DNA of 64,000 nucleotides from positions 372,001 through 436,000 of the forward strand of contig LATX02000207.1 in the NCBI GenBank assembly GCA_001466705.2, read 5' to 3'. The notes beneath the pieces were generated by a model that made no database searches, was not told where the DNA came from, and worked only from the letters and a program-made list of their open reading frames with translations. The translations under genes were made by a program, and so were the position numbers. Below are positions 44,803 through 55,347 of the stretch, one piece after another (position 1 is the first letter of the stretch; every line of letters begins with the position of its first letter). The stretch is from Moniliophthora roreri (Eukaryota > Basidiomycota > Agaricomycetes > Agaricales > Marasmiaceae).

Positions 44803-45599
44803 CTTCCTTCTTCGGTTTCTGATCTTGTGTCGATTCATCAACCCATTGCTGTGTAATGTTGGACTTTGGCACAATGCCTTCAGCTTGTAGCATATCTACA
44901 CAATATAGTTGGACCGTCAGAAACAGCTGTGGGCAAGTCATTGGACTACTCACCGATTGGTCTATATTGGAAACAAAACCTGGCACTGGGGGATGGGGAC
45001 AACTGGTCAACCCTGACAGCATCTCGAGACTCTCCCGTTACAGCCTCTCCGAACCTGCAGTGGTGTCCTTTTCACTTCATCTGATGGATGTAGAGGTATG
45101 CTCACATTGTCTGGTGTTGGATACCTTTCACAGACTTCTGGTCCAAGAGTCTATCTTGATGTGCCTTCCTGTTGATATGTGCCTCTCGATGTTTGACACG
45201 CACCCAAAAGATGCATAGCTCGATAGTTCCTATGATGCAGTGTACTGCATGGGTTGTCAATGTCCTAATTGATCAGAAGAACAATAGTGGCCTTTCTATC
45301 ATTGCTTGTTCCACAGTTGTCAGTGCTTCCACTCAACTATTCACTGTGAACTATGATGATGTTCTCACTCTTGAGTAAGTATCTTCTTACTAATGCTAAT
45401 GCAGGGGGGAGGGAATTTTTTTTTTTTGTACATGGGGTTGAATTTTTTTTTAAGGACCATTGCAGTGAACCAACCAACCACTGACTACCATATATGGAAG
45501 GTAGTTCACATGACATTACCTTTTTGGGAGCCTTTGTATACTGTGATGGTGCCTCCACGGAACTGAAGGCCATCTCGAATGAGCTGAGACCTGAAAAAG
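44803..45599. other. No clear gene; coding remnants and poly-T runs
   Basis: A minus-strand frame 45022-44803 (ending VDESTQDQKPKKEV) is cut by LTR3 and may be the tail of an older gene. Plus-strand frames around 44856-45218 look less coding-like. T-runs lie near 45416-45460. I recognise no family. Confidence 0.35.
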
Positions 45600-46604
45600 C
45601 TATGTCATGCCCAAGGTTGATGGAGAAAAAGGGAGAGCGCACTTGGAGGTGTACACACCAGGTGCAATGCCACGAGTGAGAATATAGAGCAATGATTTAT
45701 CTTTGTTCACAGGTATGACTTGCAAGGCATCAAAGACGCCTTCATCGATGCACTTCTGGTAATATTGATGTGCACACTTTGACAATGTAAAGCCTTTGTA
45801 GTAAGTATTCTTGATGCCTGCAATCCACGCTTCGACTCCTTCAACACCCCTTTCAGGTATAGTTCTCCTGCATTATAAGAGCATCAGTTCTGGGGTGAGA
45901 CAAGAAAAATCTAGACATACCATGATGTGAACAAGCGGTGCTCATTATCGGGACCCACATAGATGATATATGCTGGAAAATTACTTCCCATCTCAACAAT
46001 TTCTCCTTCAGTTGTAACTTTCGTCGTGGCCCTAATGACCCCACCTGGCGCTTTAGGAACAGAAGAGCCTGGGGTGTGAGTCATTTCTTGGCGAGGCCTC
46101 CCAATAGCATGCCTGGGAGTCTGAGGCAAACAGAGAGGAACACTAGTATCTGACAGAGAGCGTTCAGAAGAGAATGCTTCTCTCACTTTGGCTATAGAGT
46201 TCTCAGACGAGCCAAATTCAGAGGATGATAGTATACACACTCACCTATGGAGCTGCTAAAATGCTCGGCAGACACATCAAGCTTCTCAAGACAATTACTG
46301 ACTTGGCCTTCTGCTTCAGTAAGAAGTTTTTCAGCCACCTGCTTTTTGACCTCTGCTTCACCTAAAGCTGAGAAGTTTATCAGCTATATTTCAGAAAAGC
46401 CAAGCCAAGAAACCATACCTTGCTGATGTTTCTCAGCATCTGCACAGGCATTGATAGCCTGCCTAATAGCATCCATTTGAAGACTGGAGGGAATCCTGTC
46501 TAGAGCCACCTTATTACTGTCATCTAAAACACCCAGTGTTTCATATGACATCAAATTATATTTGATAAAATGAAATGGTGGGACATACTGCGATCACCCA
46601 TCAT
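45600..46604 (-). CDS. Five-exon gene with RNase H1 N-terminal/viroplasmin-like domain
   Basis: Exons in transcript order: 46604-46589, 46523-46419, 46361-46245, 46191-45921, 45867-45600 (stop TAG 45602-45600). All four introns have GT...AG ends, the phases agree, and the total is 777 nt, giving 258 residues with no stop. The N-terminal half is Ala/Glu-rich helical (AEVKKQVAEKLLTEAEGQ). Residues near 150-200 read AYIIYVGPDNEHRLFTSW...GVEAWIAGIKNTYYKGF, matching the RNase H1 N-terminal hybrid-binding (viroplasmin) pattern of a G near the first strand, a Tyr/Phe-TSW, then a (Y)KGF turn. A second similar start, LYILTRGIAPGVYTSK, follows. There is no RNase H catalytic domain. It is the only intact spliced gene in the window. 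Nucleic-acid binding is inferred. Confidence 0.75.
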
Positions 46605-47231
46605 GTCAGCTCGAGATTGTTGTTTTTTTTTGTGAGAGTGGTAGTAGTGAAGAAGAAGAGAGCAGAGGCGATTTGGGGGCTGTGACAAAGTTTATTCCTC
46701 TGATCCCATGGCACCTTGTTAAGCAGGATATACACAAATTAATCACATGACTACACACTTCGACTATGACAGGGATATCAAGAAATACATGCTTTTCACT
46801 AAACCCTACATTCTGCCAGTGCACTTCTCAGCCCTACTTTTTGTCTGTGTCCTTCTCGCACGTTTGGGGGCCAACAGGTTCTCCGTGCCTGTGTCAATGT
46901 CAACGACACTACCGGCACCACGGAAGGCATGATCGTTCATCAAAACGGCACTAGTGTCTTGCGCAAGAATTTCCTCTTCAGTTCACTGTGTCCTTTTCTT
47001 ATCTTGGTGGATGGATGGATTCTCTCTCTCTGCAACTCATTCAGGAACGACCTAAACGAAAGGGAACGAAGGACCTATGGTGAGTATCAATGTTTGGTGA
47101 TTGAAATGAATTAAGAATGCCATCATTGGCTGCTCCATCTTGCAATAGATTCGTGTCCATATCAGGCATTGGCAGGTACCCACCCTCTGGACCTCGAAAG
47201 ACTATCAGTCACCAAGAAGTTTAAGAAATAT
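46605..47231. other. Upstream region of the five-exon gene; no other gene seen
   Basis: Holds a T-rich/A-rich tract at 46620-46630 and small plus-strand frames (such as 46747-46932) without recognisable motifs. The promoter of the minus-strand gene would lie here; I see no distinctive element. Confidence 0.4.
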
Positions 47232-47447
47232 TGTAAGGTGGTCGGTACTTGACTACTTAAGCACACAGAGGATGCCCTACAGCATATAGAGCACGACAAT
47301 GATAAGATTGTGTGATGAGGTAGTGAGAGTAAAAGACAAGTAAGTAAGTACAACGTGGCAGGGTAAGTATGTAATGTAGAGGCTTTAGCTAAATAAGTAT
47401 AGACAGATAAAGATTAGATATACCATATAGGTAACGGGCGCATTACA
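47232..47447 (-). repeat. Gyp-G 3' LTR (about 216 bp)
   Basis: TGTAAGG...CATTACA has the inverted TG...CA ends of an LTR and is followed at 47448 by CTCTCCCTGG, which on the minus strand is a purine-rich tract next to the LTR. The coding region of Gyp-G lies immediately beyond on the minus strand. The partner LTR is not in the window. Confidence 0.6.
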
Positions 47448-47862
47448 CTCTCCCTGGCCAAATCACCAACAGGTCGATTTGTAGTAAATAAGGAGCACGA
47501 ATACTAAAGTGGGAATCTGGTAGATGCATAGATGAGACATGGGAGGGTGACGGTAGGTGCAAGGATGGTCTGTAATGAATGTAGAAAATGGGAAAATAGA
47601 TTTTGAAGGGTATCTTCAGGGTATCTCCTTGATATGGACAAAAGGTTGCAGGCATATGGGCTTCGAGATGGTATATCTGGCATCTACACAGTCAAGGCTG
47701 CATGCTGGTGCTAGGCTGGGATGATTGAGCAGCAGAAAATGGATTTTCGGGATTGGAGGATGGTGCTCGGTTGTGTTCCAACAATAGTTGGGCACTGGCT
47801 GAGTCTGAGACGCTCAACCGCTTAAAGTATTGACTGTGGGAGTTATTTGGGTCGAACCTTTT
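47448..47862. other. Gyp-G 3' untranslated region
   Basis: About 415 bp between the end of the Gyp-G third ORF and its LTR. No coding signal recognised. Confidence 0.45.
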
Positions 47863-49512
47863 TCAAGATGCCTGCCCAGCCTGCGTAATTGACAATTTGC
47901 AGTCATTGAAAAGGGCATGCACATTCCATGAAGGTGGAGGAATCCAGATCTGAGCCGCATCATTGGAAACAGTGGAAGGAGGGTTGCCGTAGATGCAAAA
48001 GCGTTTGGAAATGTGGGACTTAAGTTCAGTCCATTGAGGGTGATACTCAGAATAGATGATGAATGCATTCTCAATGCAATTGAGAGCCCATTCATTGGCA
48101 GTGTTCACCTGTTCGATAGTGACGATACGCTCAGCCATACCAACAACCATATCCATTAGGTTGATATTTGCAGCATCATCGCCTGGGAAGGAAAGATTGG
48201 CACCTTCTTCAAGGCTGTTTGCAATGATGATGCCATGATCATGGATCAGTTGATCAAATAGCCCTGGCGGTGCAACTACGCACAGGAAGACGTAAAGCCA
48301 GTGACGGCGGGTATTAGAGGGAAGAATGTCAGTGGTGGAGCAATTTTTGGGACGAAGTTCCAAGTACAAGCTGAACCCAGGAATGGTGGCAAGGTCAACC
48401 ATTAGGTTTGTTGCAATAGAAACACCTGGAAAGGCAATTGGGTTCGAGTGAAGTGCAAACCATGGGGCCTGATCTTTGGGCTTCATATGAGACTTGGCAG
48501 GCTCGATGTGTGGGTAGTTCTTTTGCCATGGAAATTGGGTCCATGCATCATTGTGATAGAGAGTGTCAGCAGTGATGGCATTATGAATCCACTTGGGAAG
48601 CTTATCCAGCGTTGTCTGGATATGCTGGCAACCAGGTGGTAGGGGAAGCAAGAGCATTGCTGCTCCATGAATGGCTAGGCATAAGTACTGAACCCTTCGA
48701 GCAGAAGGCCAGTCTCCAATGGTCTGGGAGGAACAGAGCAGGCTGTCTGCTTCAAGAGGTGTTTCAAGGAGTGGGTATTCCTGGTGTGGATACGACGGTG
48801 GAGATACTTCATATGGTGATGGAATGGTTTGGTGAATATAGGCAAGTGAATTCTCCATCAATACAGGGGCATTCTGAGCAGTCTGGATGCGTGAGACAGG
48901 GCAGGAAGCCTGTCTTTGGACTGCATTGGGGATAGGACGAGGAATAGGATTGTTAATTGGACGATGAGGGGATGTATGGCAGTTGAAACACATATATTCA
49001 TGACAACAGCATGGGGGAGAGGTGGAACGATGGTTTCTCTTGGTATTTGGGGTGTAGTCACTGTGTGGACACTGAGGACACACTGAATAAGGTGTAGATC
49101 TTCGCTCTTGATGATGGCAGTCTTGGCTGGGTGTGGAAGAGCATTCCAACTCACTAACTCTGTCCCATGCATGACGTCCACTAGCAGCTTCTGCCTGTGC
49201 ATGAGCCTGGCTTCGACGGAGTGCTTCGTGTAAGTCAGAAATCTCCTTCTGCATATTGGCTAGCTGCTTGTATGGATCAGATGGGTGCATTTCGAAATCC
49301 TGATCAATAAAGGAGTGACGGGAATTTGAAGAATTTGAGTAGGTAGATCTTCCTCCCCCCTGAGACTCGTGAGAGGGACAGTAGGACATGAAAGAGTGAC
49401 TGAGGAAGTGAAAGAGTGTGGTGGATGGGTGTGATGCTAGTTCAATGGTGGTATATATGATCATTTGGCCTTGTACTGTGTTTAGGTTTGTGAGGGCCTT
49501 GAGGTTCAGCAC
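47863..49512 (-). CDS. Gyp-G third ORF, 549 codons, Cys-rich
   Basis: A long open frame directly downstream of the Gyp-G chromodomain-like region; candidate ATGs are near 49460 and 49390. A predicted coiled segment DPYKQLANMQKEISDLHEALRRSQ is followed by a Cys cluster VCPQC...CCCHEYMCFNCH and a long, mostly hydrophobic/aromatic C-terminal domain ending near WNVHALFND. The YMC-X2-C part resembles the knuckle of the third ORF in Gyp-C. It has no signal peptide. It is notable for being uninterrupted while the neighbouring pol is full of stops. Function unknown. Confidence 0.6.
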   Translation of the reverse strand: MLNLKALTNLNTVQGQMIIYTTIELASHPSTTLFHFLSHSFMSYCPSHESQGGGRSTYSNSSNSRHSFIDQDFEMHPSDPYKQLANMQKEISDLHEALRRSQAHAQAEAASGRHAWDRVSELECSSTPSQDCHHQERRSTPYSVCPQCPHSDYTPNTKRNHRSTSPPCCCHEYMCFNCHTSPHRPINNPIPRPIPNAVQRQASCPVSRIQTAQNAPVLMENSLAYIHQTIPSPYEVSPPSYPHQEYPLLETPLEADSLLCSSQTIGDWPSARRVQYLCLAIHGAAMLLLPLPPGCQHIQTTLDKLPKWIHNAITADTLYHNDAWTQFPWQKNYPHIEPAKSHMKPKDQAPWFALHSNPIAFPGVSIATNLMVDLATIPGFSLYLELRPKNCSTTDILPSNTRRHWLYVFLCVVAPPGLFDQLIHDHGIIIANSLEEGANLSFPGDDAANINLMDMVVGMAERIVTIEQVNTANEWALNCIENAFIIYSEYHPQWTELKSHISKRFCIYGNPPSTVSNDAAQIWIPPPSWNVHALFNDCKLSITQAGQAS

Positions 49513-49519
49513 GAGGCAA

Positions 49520-50826
49520 GTCCTGCCATTGTTTCACACCTGTGATCTGAAGATACTCATCCAGAGCACGTAATTCCTTCACGTCTGTGTATGGTTGCCA
49601 TGTTAAGTCCCCTAGGGTCCACCAGATGGCGAAGTATATGCCATCTCATCTCCATTCATGACCCTCGATCGAGTCTACAAAGAATTTGGCATCCAGAGGT
49701 GCTCCAAAGTCATACGGCTCAGCCTTGGAACGGTTGGGGAAGAGTATTTCATCATTTTCTTCATGTGGCCATAGCAGACTGACATGAAAAACAAGATGAA
49801 TGCAGCGTTTCTCCAAGTCTTCTGGTAACTCCAATTCATAAGTTGATGAGGTCAGGTAGGCCTTGATAACTGGATAAGGCCCAATATATTTGGGGCAGAG
49901 CTTTGTTGTGCGATCCTTTGGCATATTCAAATTCTTGGTTGATAGGTACACCTTGCTACCTTTCTTGATTTCCAGATCGGGTTGATGCTTCTTGTTGGAG
50001 TAATGAGTTTGGGATACTCAGGCCTCAATGATGCTATCGTGTGCATCATACAAATTTTGCATCGCTTGAATTGCAAAAGCACCACCTGGAGGGACCTTCT
50101 TGACATAGTGTACTTCCCACATCATGGTCGGGAGGTAACCATAATTCAATTCAAAGGGAGAGAATCCAGTAGTTTCACTGATGCTTGAATTAATGGCAAA
50201 CTCAACAATGGGCAATTTATCAAGCCAGTTGCGTTGATTCAGTTGAACAGTAGCTCTTAGGATTTGATTACAGTTCCGTATTGAGCATTCTGAGGCACCA
50301 TCCATCTGAGGGTGAAATGCTGTTGACATGAGGAGTTTTGATCCTAGTAGGCAATGCAATTCACGCCAAAAGGCAGCTGTGAATTTGGAGTCTCTGTCGG
50401 ATACGATTGATTCTGGCAGCCCATGGAGCTGAACAATTTCTCGGAAATACACTAAAGCCAATCCGGAAGCAGTGGATGTAGTGTGGATAGGAATATGGTG
50501 CACCATAGAGGTCATATGACATAGGACAACCCACACATAGTTGTATCCTCAAACTTCTGGAAAGGGTCCAACAAAGTCCATACCAATAGATTCCCAAGGA
50601 TGTGTCGGAATGGGCATAGGATGTAGCTTCCCAGGTGGCTTGTGATAGCTTGACTTGGCACAGTTACAGGGTTCACAGCTTCTACAAAATTTCTCAGTCA
50701 TGCCATAGATTCTTGGCCACCAATACCAACGATGAATATAGTCTGCTGTTTTCTGTGGTCCAAAGTGACCAACAATTTCGTGACCTTGGTCAATAATAAG
50801 CCCTCAGAGGGAGCGGTGACCTTTGG
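49520..50826 (-). pseudogene. Gyp-G Pol C-terminal half: integrase and chromodomain-like region, truncated
   Basis: Minus-strand Ty3/gypsy integrase: zinc-finger Cys near 50690-50640, PIPTHPWESIGMDFVGPFPEV, then IVSDRDSKF and FHPQMDGASECSIRNCNQILR, giving D, D and E. The C-terminal module reads KLCPKYIGPYPVIK...HLVFHVSLLWPH, followed by a chromodomain-like GIYFAIWWTLGDLTWQPYTDV...LDEYLQITG. In-frame TGA stops occur near 50549, 50018 and 49646. RT, RNase H and protease are missing because the Gyp-A2 LTR begins at 50832. Confidence 0.85.
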
Positions 50827-50831
50827 GTGCT

Positions 50832-51409
50832 TGTTACGTTACTTGCACAGCAACAACAACAACAACTCAACAACACTATTATGTAGTGATGCGGAGTCGA
50901 CCTTCAACGAGAAAGGAAAGTTCTCTTCCCAATGGAGTAAAGGTTCAAGTTAGAGGACTAGCTTAAGAAAAGTTAGCATTCAAGAGGCTAGTTCGTTGGC
51001 TAAACACAAGTTGATTAAACTAGGTCAAGCTGAAGAGCTATAACCCAGTTCTATCTACTTTTATACATTCATTGTAGTTATGTGTTTGTACTGTACAGAA
51101 CGTCCAAGAATATGATGGAACTTGTATGAGATAATCGAATGGAATGGAATAGAATGTTATAGAAACGTCAATGTCGTCAAGATGATGTCACAATAGAAAG
51201 AGATAGAAACTGATAGAAAGAACTTGGCATGATATCATAAAGAAACTGTTAGAAGGTCTTTTTAGAATGATTTGTAAAAAAGGGAACTGGGAAAGTGGAT
51301 AAGTCCAGATGTCAAAAAGAAGCATAATGTTGGGTGCTAACTTGCCCAAAATGGTAATACAGAAAAGGGAAATGAAAGAATGTCTGATGAAAATAAAAAA
51401 TTGTAACAC
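50832..51409 (-). repeat. Gyp-A2 3' LTR (578 bp)
   Basis: Plus-strand TGTTACGTTAC...AATTGTAACA, inserted in the Gyp-G integrase region. On the minus strand TATAAAAG starts at 51065 and CAGCTTGACCT at 51032, again 33 bp apart. Related to Gyp-A and especially to solo LTR Gyp-B (shared GGGCAAGTTAGC and CCAACATTATG stretches). The matching 5' LTR lies beyond the window's right end. Confidence 0.9.
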
Positions 51410-51419
51410 TGCCCTCTCG

Positions 51420-52364
51420 TTACGCTCGAGCGCTCACACTCATAACCGGCTGTCCCATATGTAGCCATTCTCTCTGGGATTGAGGTGAATTCACCCTATA
51501 AAAATATCGCGGCCCTTCTTCTTCTCCTATGTCCACTACAAACGCTGGTCCTGGCGGTGGTTCTTGTCGTTCAGGATTCCCCATCTCTGTAGATCTCATC
51601 ATCCCAGGCGAGATCATCTGTAAGATTGTCATAAGCAGTTGGATCATGGAGGGAATAGTTACGCTTCGAAGTTCTTCAAGACCTTCATCGGTCATGACAG
51701 TCACAAGATATATGTTCAGGTGCACGTTCGGTGCAGAGCAGGCAACTATAATCCCTGCAGTCAGTGGCGCAGTGTCTCTCCAATTTGCACACAGGGCACA
51801 GAGTTGTGCATACACCTCTTCCATCCGTTCCATGGTATGTGGCATGGGACTCCTCGATCTGTCGACAGGTAGTAGTTCTTCCGGTTCTTCGTCAATGTCT
51901 TCGTTGTCCCACACCGATCTGCATTCCGGAGTTAGACGGTTCATCAACAGTGTTGAATTGGTTGGTGGATTCGAATCGTCGTTCATGGTAGGAAGCAATG
52001 GGGGAGTTGGATCATTCGACTCTTGATCCGATTGGAGGAGGAGGTGTTGGACGTGGGGAGGTGGTGGGGAATAATTGTGTTCGTTCAGACGCATTGGAGA
52101 TTGTTCCTGAGTCAGAGGTTCACACATTCGATGACTCAGGGGGGTAGACGAGTTCGTTCTGGGGATTGGCGATGGTATTGGTAGTCTGTGTTGGATTGGA
52201 ATGAATGGCAGGGGAGACATTACGTAGTCTCTGTCTTGTCTGGAGAAGGCATTGGCCGTGAGCGATGACAATCGCTCTTCTGAGTCTTCGGTGAGTTCGC
52301 TGGAGCTCGTGGAAGAAGGCGGGTTCATTGGGGTTGATGTCCTCACTGTCTGGGAAGGGTTCAT
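51420..52364 (-). CDS. Gyp-A2 ORF3b
   Basis: A 314-codon open frame from ATG 52364, overlapping ORF3a by 245 bp in another frame. Its C-terminal part aligns with Gyp-A ORF3b: QLCALCANWRDTAP, then LNIYLVTVMTDEGLEELR, then NPERQEPPPG. The zinc-knuckle frame runs across 51697-51798 in the neighbouring frame. It is still open in a copy whose pol carries many stops. Function unknown. Confidence 0.65.
   Translation of the reverse strand: MNPSQTVRTSTPMNPPSSTSSSELTEDSEERLSSLTANAFSRQDRDYVMSPLPFIPIQHRLPIPSPIPRTNSSTPLSHRMCEPLTQEQSPMRLNEHNYSPPPPHVQHLLLQSDQESNDPTPPLLPTMNDDSNPPTNSTLLMNRLTPECRSVWDNEDIDEEPEELLPVDRSRSPMPHTMERMEEVYAQLCALCANWRDTAPLTAGIIVACSAPNVHLNIYLVTVMTDEGLEELRSVTIPSMIQLLMTILQMISPGMMRSTEMGNPERQEPPPGPAFVVDIGEEEGPRYFYRVNSPQSQREWLHMGQPVMSVSARA
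51697..51798 (-). other. Gyp-A2 zinc-knuckle frame overlapping ORF3b
   Basis: In the frame of ORF3a, 34 codons encode C-X2-C-X4-H-X4-C, X4, C-X2-C-X6-H-X4-C with every Cys and His present. The frame is separated from the N-terminal ORF3a by a stop at 52120. Spacing is identical to Gyp-A and Gyp-C. Confidence 0.8.
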
Positions 52365-52734
52365 TGGCGTCTTTCGGGATTTCTATGTGAACCGGTAAGT
52401 TCTCGACATCTAAGACAGGCACTGGTACCGTGATGGGACCCATTAGCTGGATCGCATCTTCGTCATTCGTCATAGCTTCAGCGAATGTCCCGGCTTGTCG
52501 ATCAAGTTGAGCCAAAGCTTCATTCATTCTGCGGCAATGTCCTCTTAGAAAGAGCATGCTGCCCCAGAAGGCTTGAAGTCTGTCGTTGTCTTGGACAGCA
52601 GCAGTAATCTGGTTGTCATAGTCTTCAGAGTTGATGAGAAAAAGGAGTTTGAATGCACTGGGATGAAATGGTCCAGTGTGAGTGATCTCGTGGGAGAAGA
52701 CTTGTCGAGAGGAGTAAGAGAGTGCAGAGGACAT
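52120..52734 (-). pseudogene. Gyp-A2 ORF3a N-terminal domain, truncated by stop
   Basis: From ATG 52734, about 22 nt after the pol stop. Reads HPSAFKLLFLINSEDYDNQI...GSMLFLRGHCRRMNEAL, homologous to the N-terminal domain of Gyp-A ORF3a and Gyp-C ORF3. It stops at 52120; the same frame later encodes the zinc knuckles. This may be decay, or ORF3a and the knuckle may be separate exons. Confidence 0.7.
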
Positions 52735-52756
52735 GTTTGTTGGAATGAGGATCAAT

Positions 52757-55342
52757 GCAGGTTATGCGCGATTTTATAATCTAGACATAACTCTATCAAA
52801 TGTTTTAGCCCCGCTGGTTTCAACCACTGATTGTGTGAAGAGTCATATCCTTTCCAGCAGACAAGATATTCTTTTGGGGTTTGATTCTTTCTTTTTGGTC
52901 AATGCCTGATGATGGCTTCAACTTCATATTCCTCTTGTCCTTCTACTATGTCCGGGGGTGGTTCCAGAAAGTTGGGTCCGTGGATGTCGGTTTCTTTGTA
53001 TCACGACAACAGACCGGCATGGAAAACAGGGTGAATTCTCCACTGAAACAAGAGTTTCAACCTGTACATCACAGGTCCTAAGACTTCTGTGATTTCGAAA
53101 GGTCCTTCGCGTTTTGGGGATAGTTTCAGAGATGGGTACCCCAAAGATAAGTTCTTTCCTTCCAACCAAACTTTCTGACCTTTTTCGAACTTGTCTAAAT
53201 TCCTTCCACTTCTCTCTTTCACCCTTCTTGCTGCAATGTCCAACAAGGCAGATGTCTCTTCTCTCAACTTCTTCATGTCAGCCACTCTTTTCTCTACAGA
53301 AGGTACCATCGTCTTTTTGAAGACAGTGGGGAGAGGTCGGGGGTGATATCCCATTGTGAGATAGAAAGGGGAATTCTTTGTGACTGAATGTGTTCGGGTA
53401 TTGTGCACAAATTCGGCAAAGTGAAGGAGATCTTTCCATTTCGTCTGTTCTTTAGCGCAAAAGAATCGAAGAAAGATCTCTACTTCCTGATTGACTCTTT
53501 CAGTCTCTCCATCCATTTGAGGATGATAGGCGGTACTTAGCATTTGTTTTATTCCCAATAGTTTTCCCATTTCTTTGAAGACTTCCGCTGCAAATCATGG
53601 GTCTCGATCTGAAATAATCTTGTTGGGTAATCCAAAATGTTTGTAGACATGTTGGAAAAGTAATTCCACTGTGTCTGTGGCATTGATCTTCTTGTGGCAT
53701 GGGATGAAAATCACCCCCTTCGTAGCCACATGGTCGACCACGACCAATATCGAATCGCAATCCGCAATCTTGGGTAGATCTGTGTTAAATCCATCGATAT
53801 GATTTGGAAAGGTAACACATCTTTGTGACCCCCAATGGGTTGTATAGGTGTTTGCGTGGGATGTGTGTTCACTTTCATTTGTTGGCATGCAGTGCATCCA
53901 TCAACAAATGATTTGATGAACTTTGTCATTCCTGGCCACCAATAGTCTCTCTGCACTTGATCAACCGTGTTCCATTGTCCAGGGTGTCTGTGAGGTAATG
54001 CTTCATGAATTTTTTTGACAATAAGTCTTCAAAGTGTTGGGTTGTTCAGCACATAGATCCTGTCTTTGTAAAACAATAAATTTTCTTCTGTTTGCCAGTC
54101 TTGTAAGGAAGATTTGATTGGTGGTGTCCCTTTCTCGATGAGGCTTTCTATTGTCATTTGAAGGAATTTGTCGCTTGGTAAAGCTTCCTCCAACATCGTT
54201 TTCAGCTCTGGATCAATCATGTTAACAAATAACTTATCTGGTAACATGATAATGTCATCATTATCGTTTTCTTCGTCCACCAGATCTGGCTGTCGTGAGA
54301 GAGCATCGGATTGAACCATTTTTGTTCCTGGAACATGCACCAGTCGCAGATCAAATTGAGTTAAGTATAGACTCAATCTAGCTTGTCGTCTGTTTAACTT
54401 CTGTGCAGTCCGGAAGTAAGTAAGGTTCTTGTGATCAGATAGGACTGTCACCGGGTGTGCTCCTCCCAGCAGGTAATGTTCCCAAGCTTTTAGGGTGTTC
54501 GTGATCGCCAACAGTTCGCGGTCGTAAATCTCATAGTTTTGTTTGGTTGAAGTAAAGGCGTGTGAGATATACCTGCATGGATGAAGTTCTCCATCGGACC
54601 CTTGTTGTTTCAATACTGCTCCTGTGGCCCATTTTGATGCGTCGGCTTCAATAATAAATGGTTTCTTGTCGTCTGGCATTTGTAAAATCGGTCGTTGAAG
54701 GAATTTTGCTTTCAAGACATTGAATGCGATGTCTCGTGTTTTTGTCCATTCAAATCTCGTGTCCTTTTTCATTAATTCGTGTAAAGGTCATGCCAGTTCC
54801 GCATATTTCCCTATGAATTTGCAGTAGAAATTTGCAAATCCAAGGAACGATTGCACACCTTTGATTGTTCTGGGTGCTTCCCAATCCTTGATTCTGGCCA
54901 GTTTCCTTTCATCCATCGATATATGTCCCGGTGTGATGACCATGCCTAAGAAGAGCGTTTTTGTGACTTTGAATTTGCATTTCTCCAGTTTGAGGTATAG
55001 GTTGTTTTCCTGTAAGTGTTCTAGAACGTGTCTCGTGCAGAGTCGATGCAGATTGATCTCGTCAGAGAAGATCAATATGTCATCCATGTAGACCACGCAC
55101 CAACCCTCCTCGATGAAGTCTTTGAGGATGTCATTCATGAACACTTGAAACATTGCCGGGGAATTCGTTAAACTGAAGAACATAACTGTGGGTTCAAAAA
55201 GGCCTCGAGGTGTTTTGAATGCTGCTTTCCATTGGCCACCATCCTTGATCCATATATTGTTGTATCCATTACATAGATCCAACTTTGTAAAGACTTTTGC
55301 CGTCTTTAGTTTGTCTACAAGGTCTGTAACCAATGGTAGAGG
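52757..55342 (-). pseudogene. Gyp-A2 Pol from RT to chromodomain, decayed
   Basis: About 85-90% like Gyp-A Pol at protein level. RT at 55333-54788 has YMDDILIF; RNase H (54772-54029) has [11 protein letters not shown]; integrase at 53956-53001 has DRD and DGETERVNQ; the chromodomain EYEVEAI...YLVCWKGYDSSHNQWL ends near 52757. It is broken by stops (54788, about 54026, about 53595, about 52998) and a 1-bp deletion near 53784. At several stops Gyp-A has CGA where A2 has TGA. The reading frame continues across the Gyp-C insertion at 63236-64000. Confidence 0.92.
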
Positions 55343-55347
55343 ATAGC
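55343..55347. repeat. Left target-site duplication of Gyp-C (ATAGC)
   Basis: ATAGC is repeated at 63231-63235. Joining the flanks restores the Gyp-A2 RT sequence as in Gyp-A near 27100. Confidence 0.95.

Noticed and set aside
44803..44807. CTTCC as a proven target duplication of the whole copia array
   Set aside because: The left CTTCC lies 3 bp away from LTR1, and the Cop-F coding sequence does not clearly resume to the right of LTR3.
48858..49202. Alternative-frame open reading inside the Gyp-G third ORF as a second dual-coding case
   Set aside because: It shows no ligand pattern and no second copy to compare; overlap alone is weak evidence.
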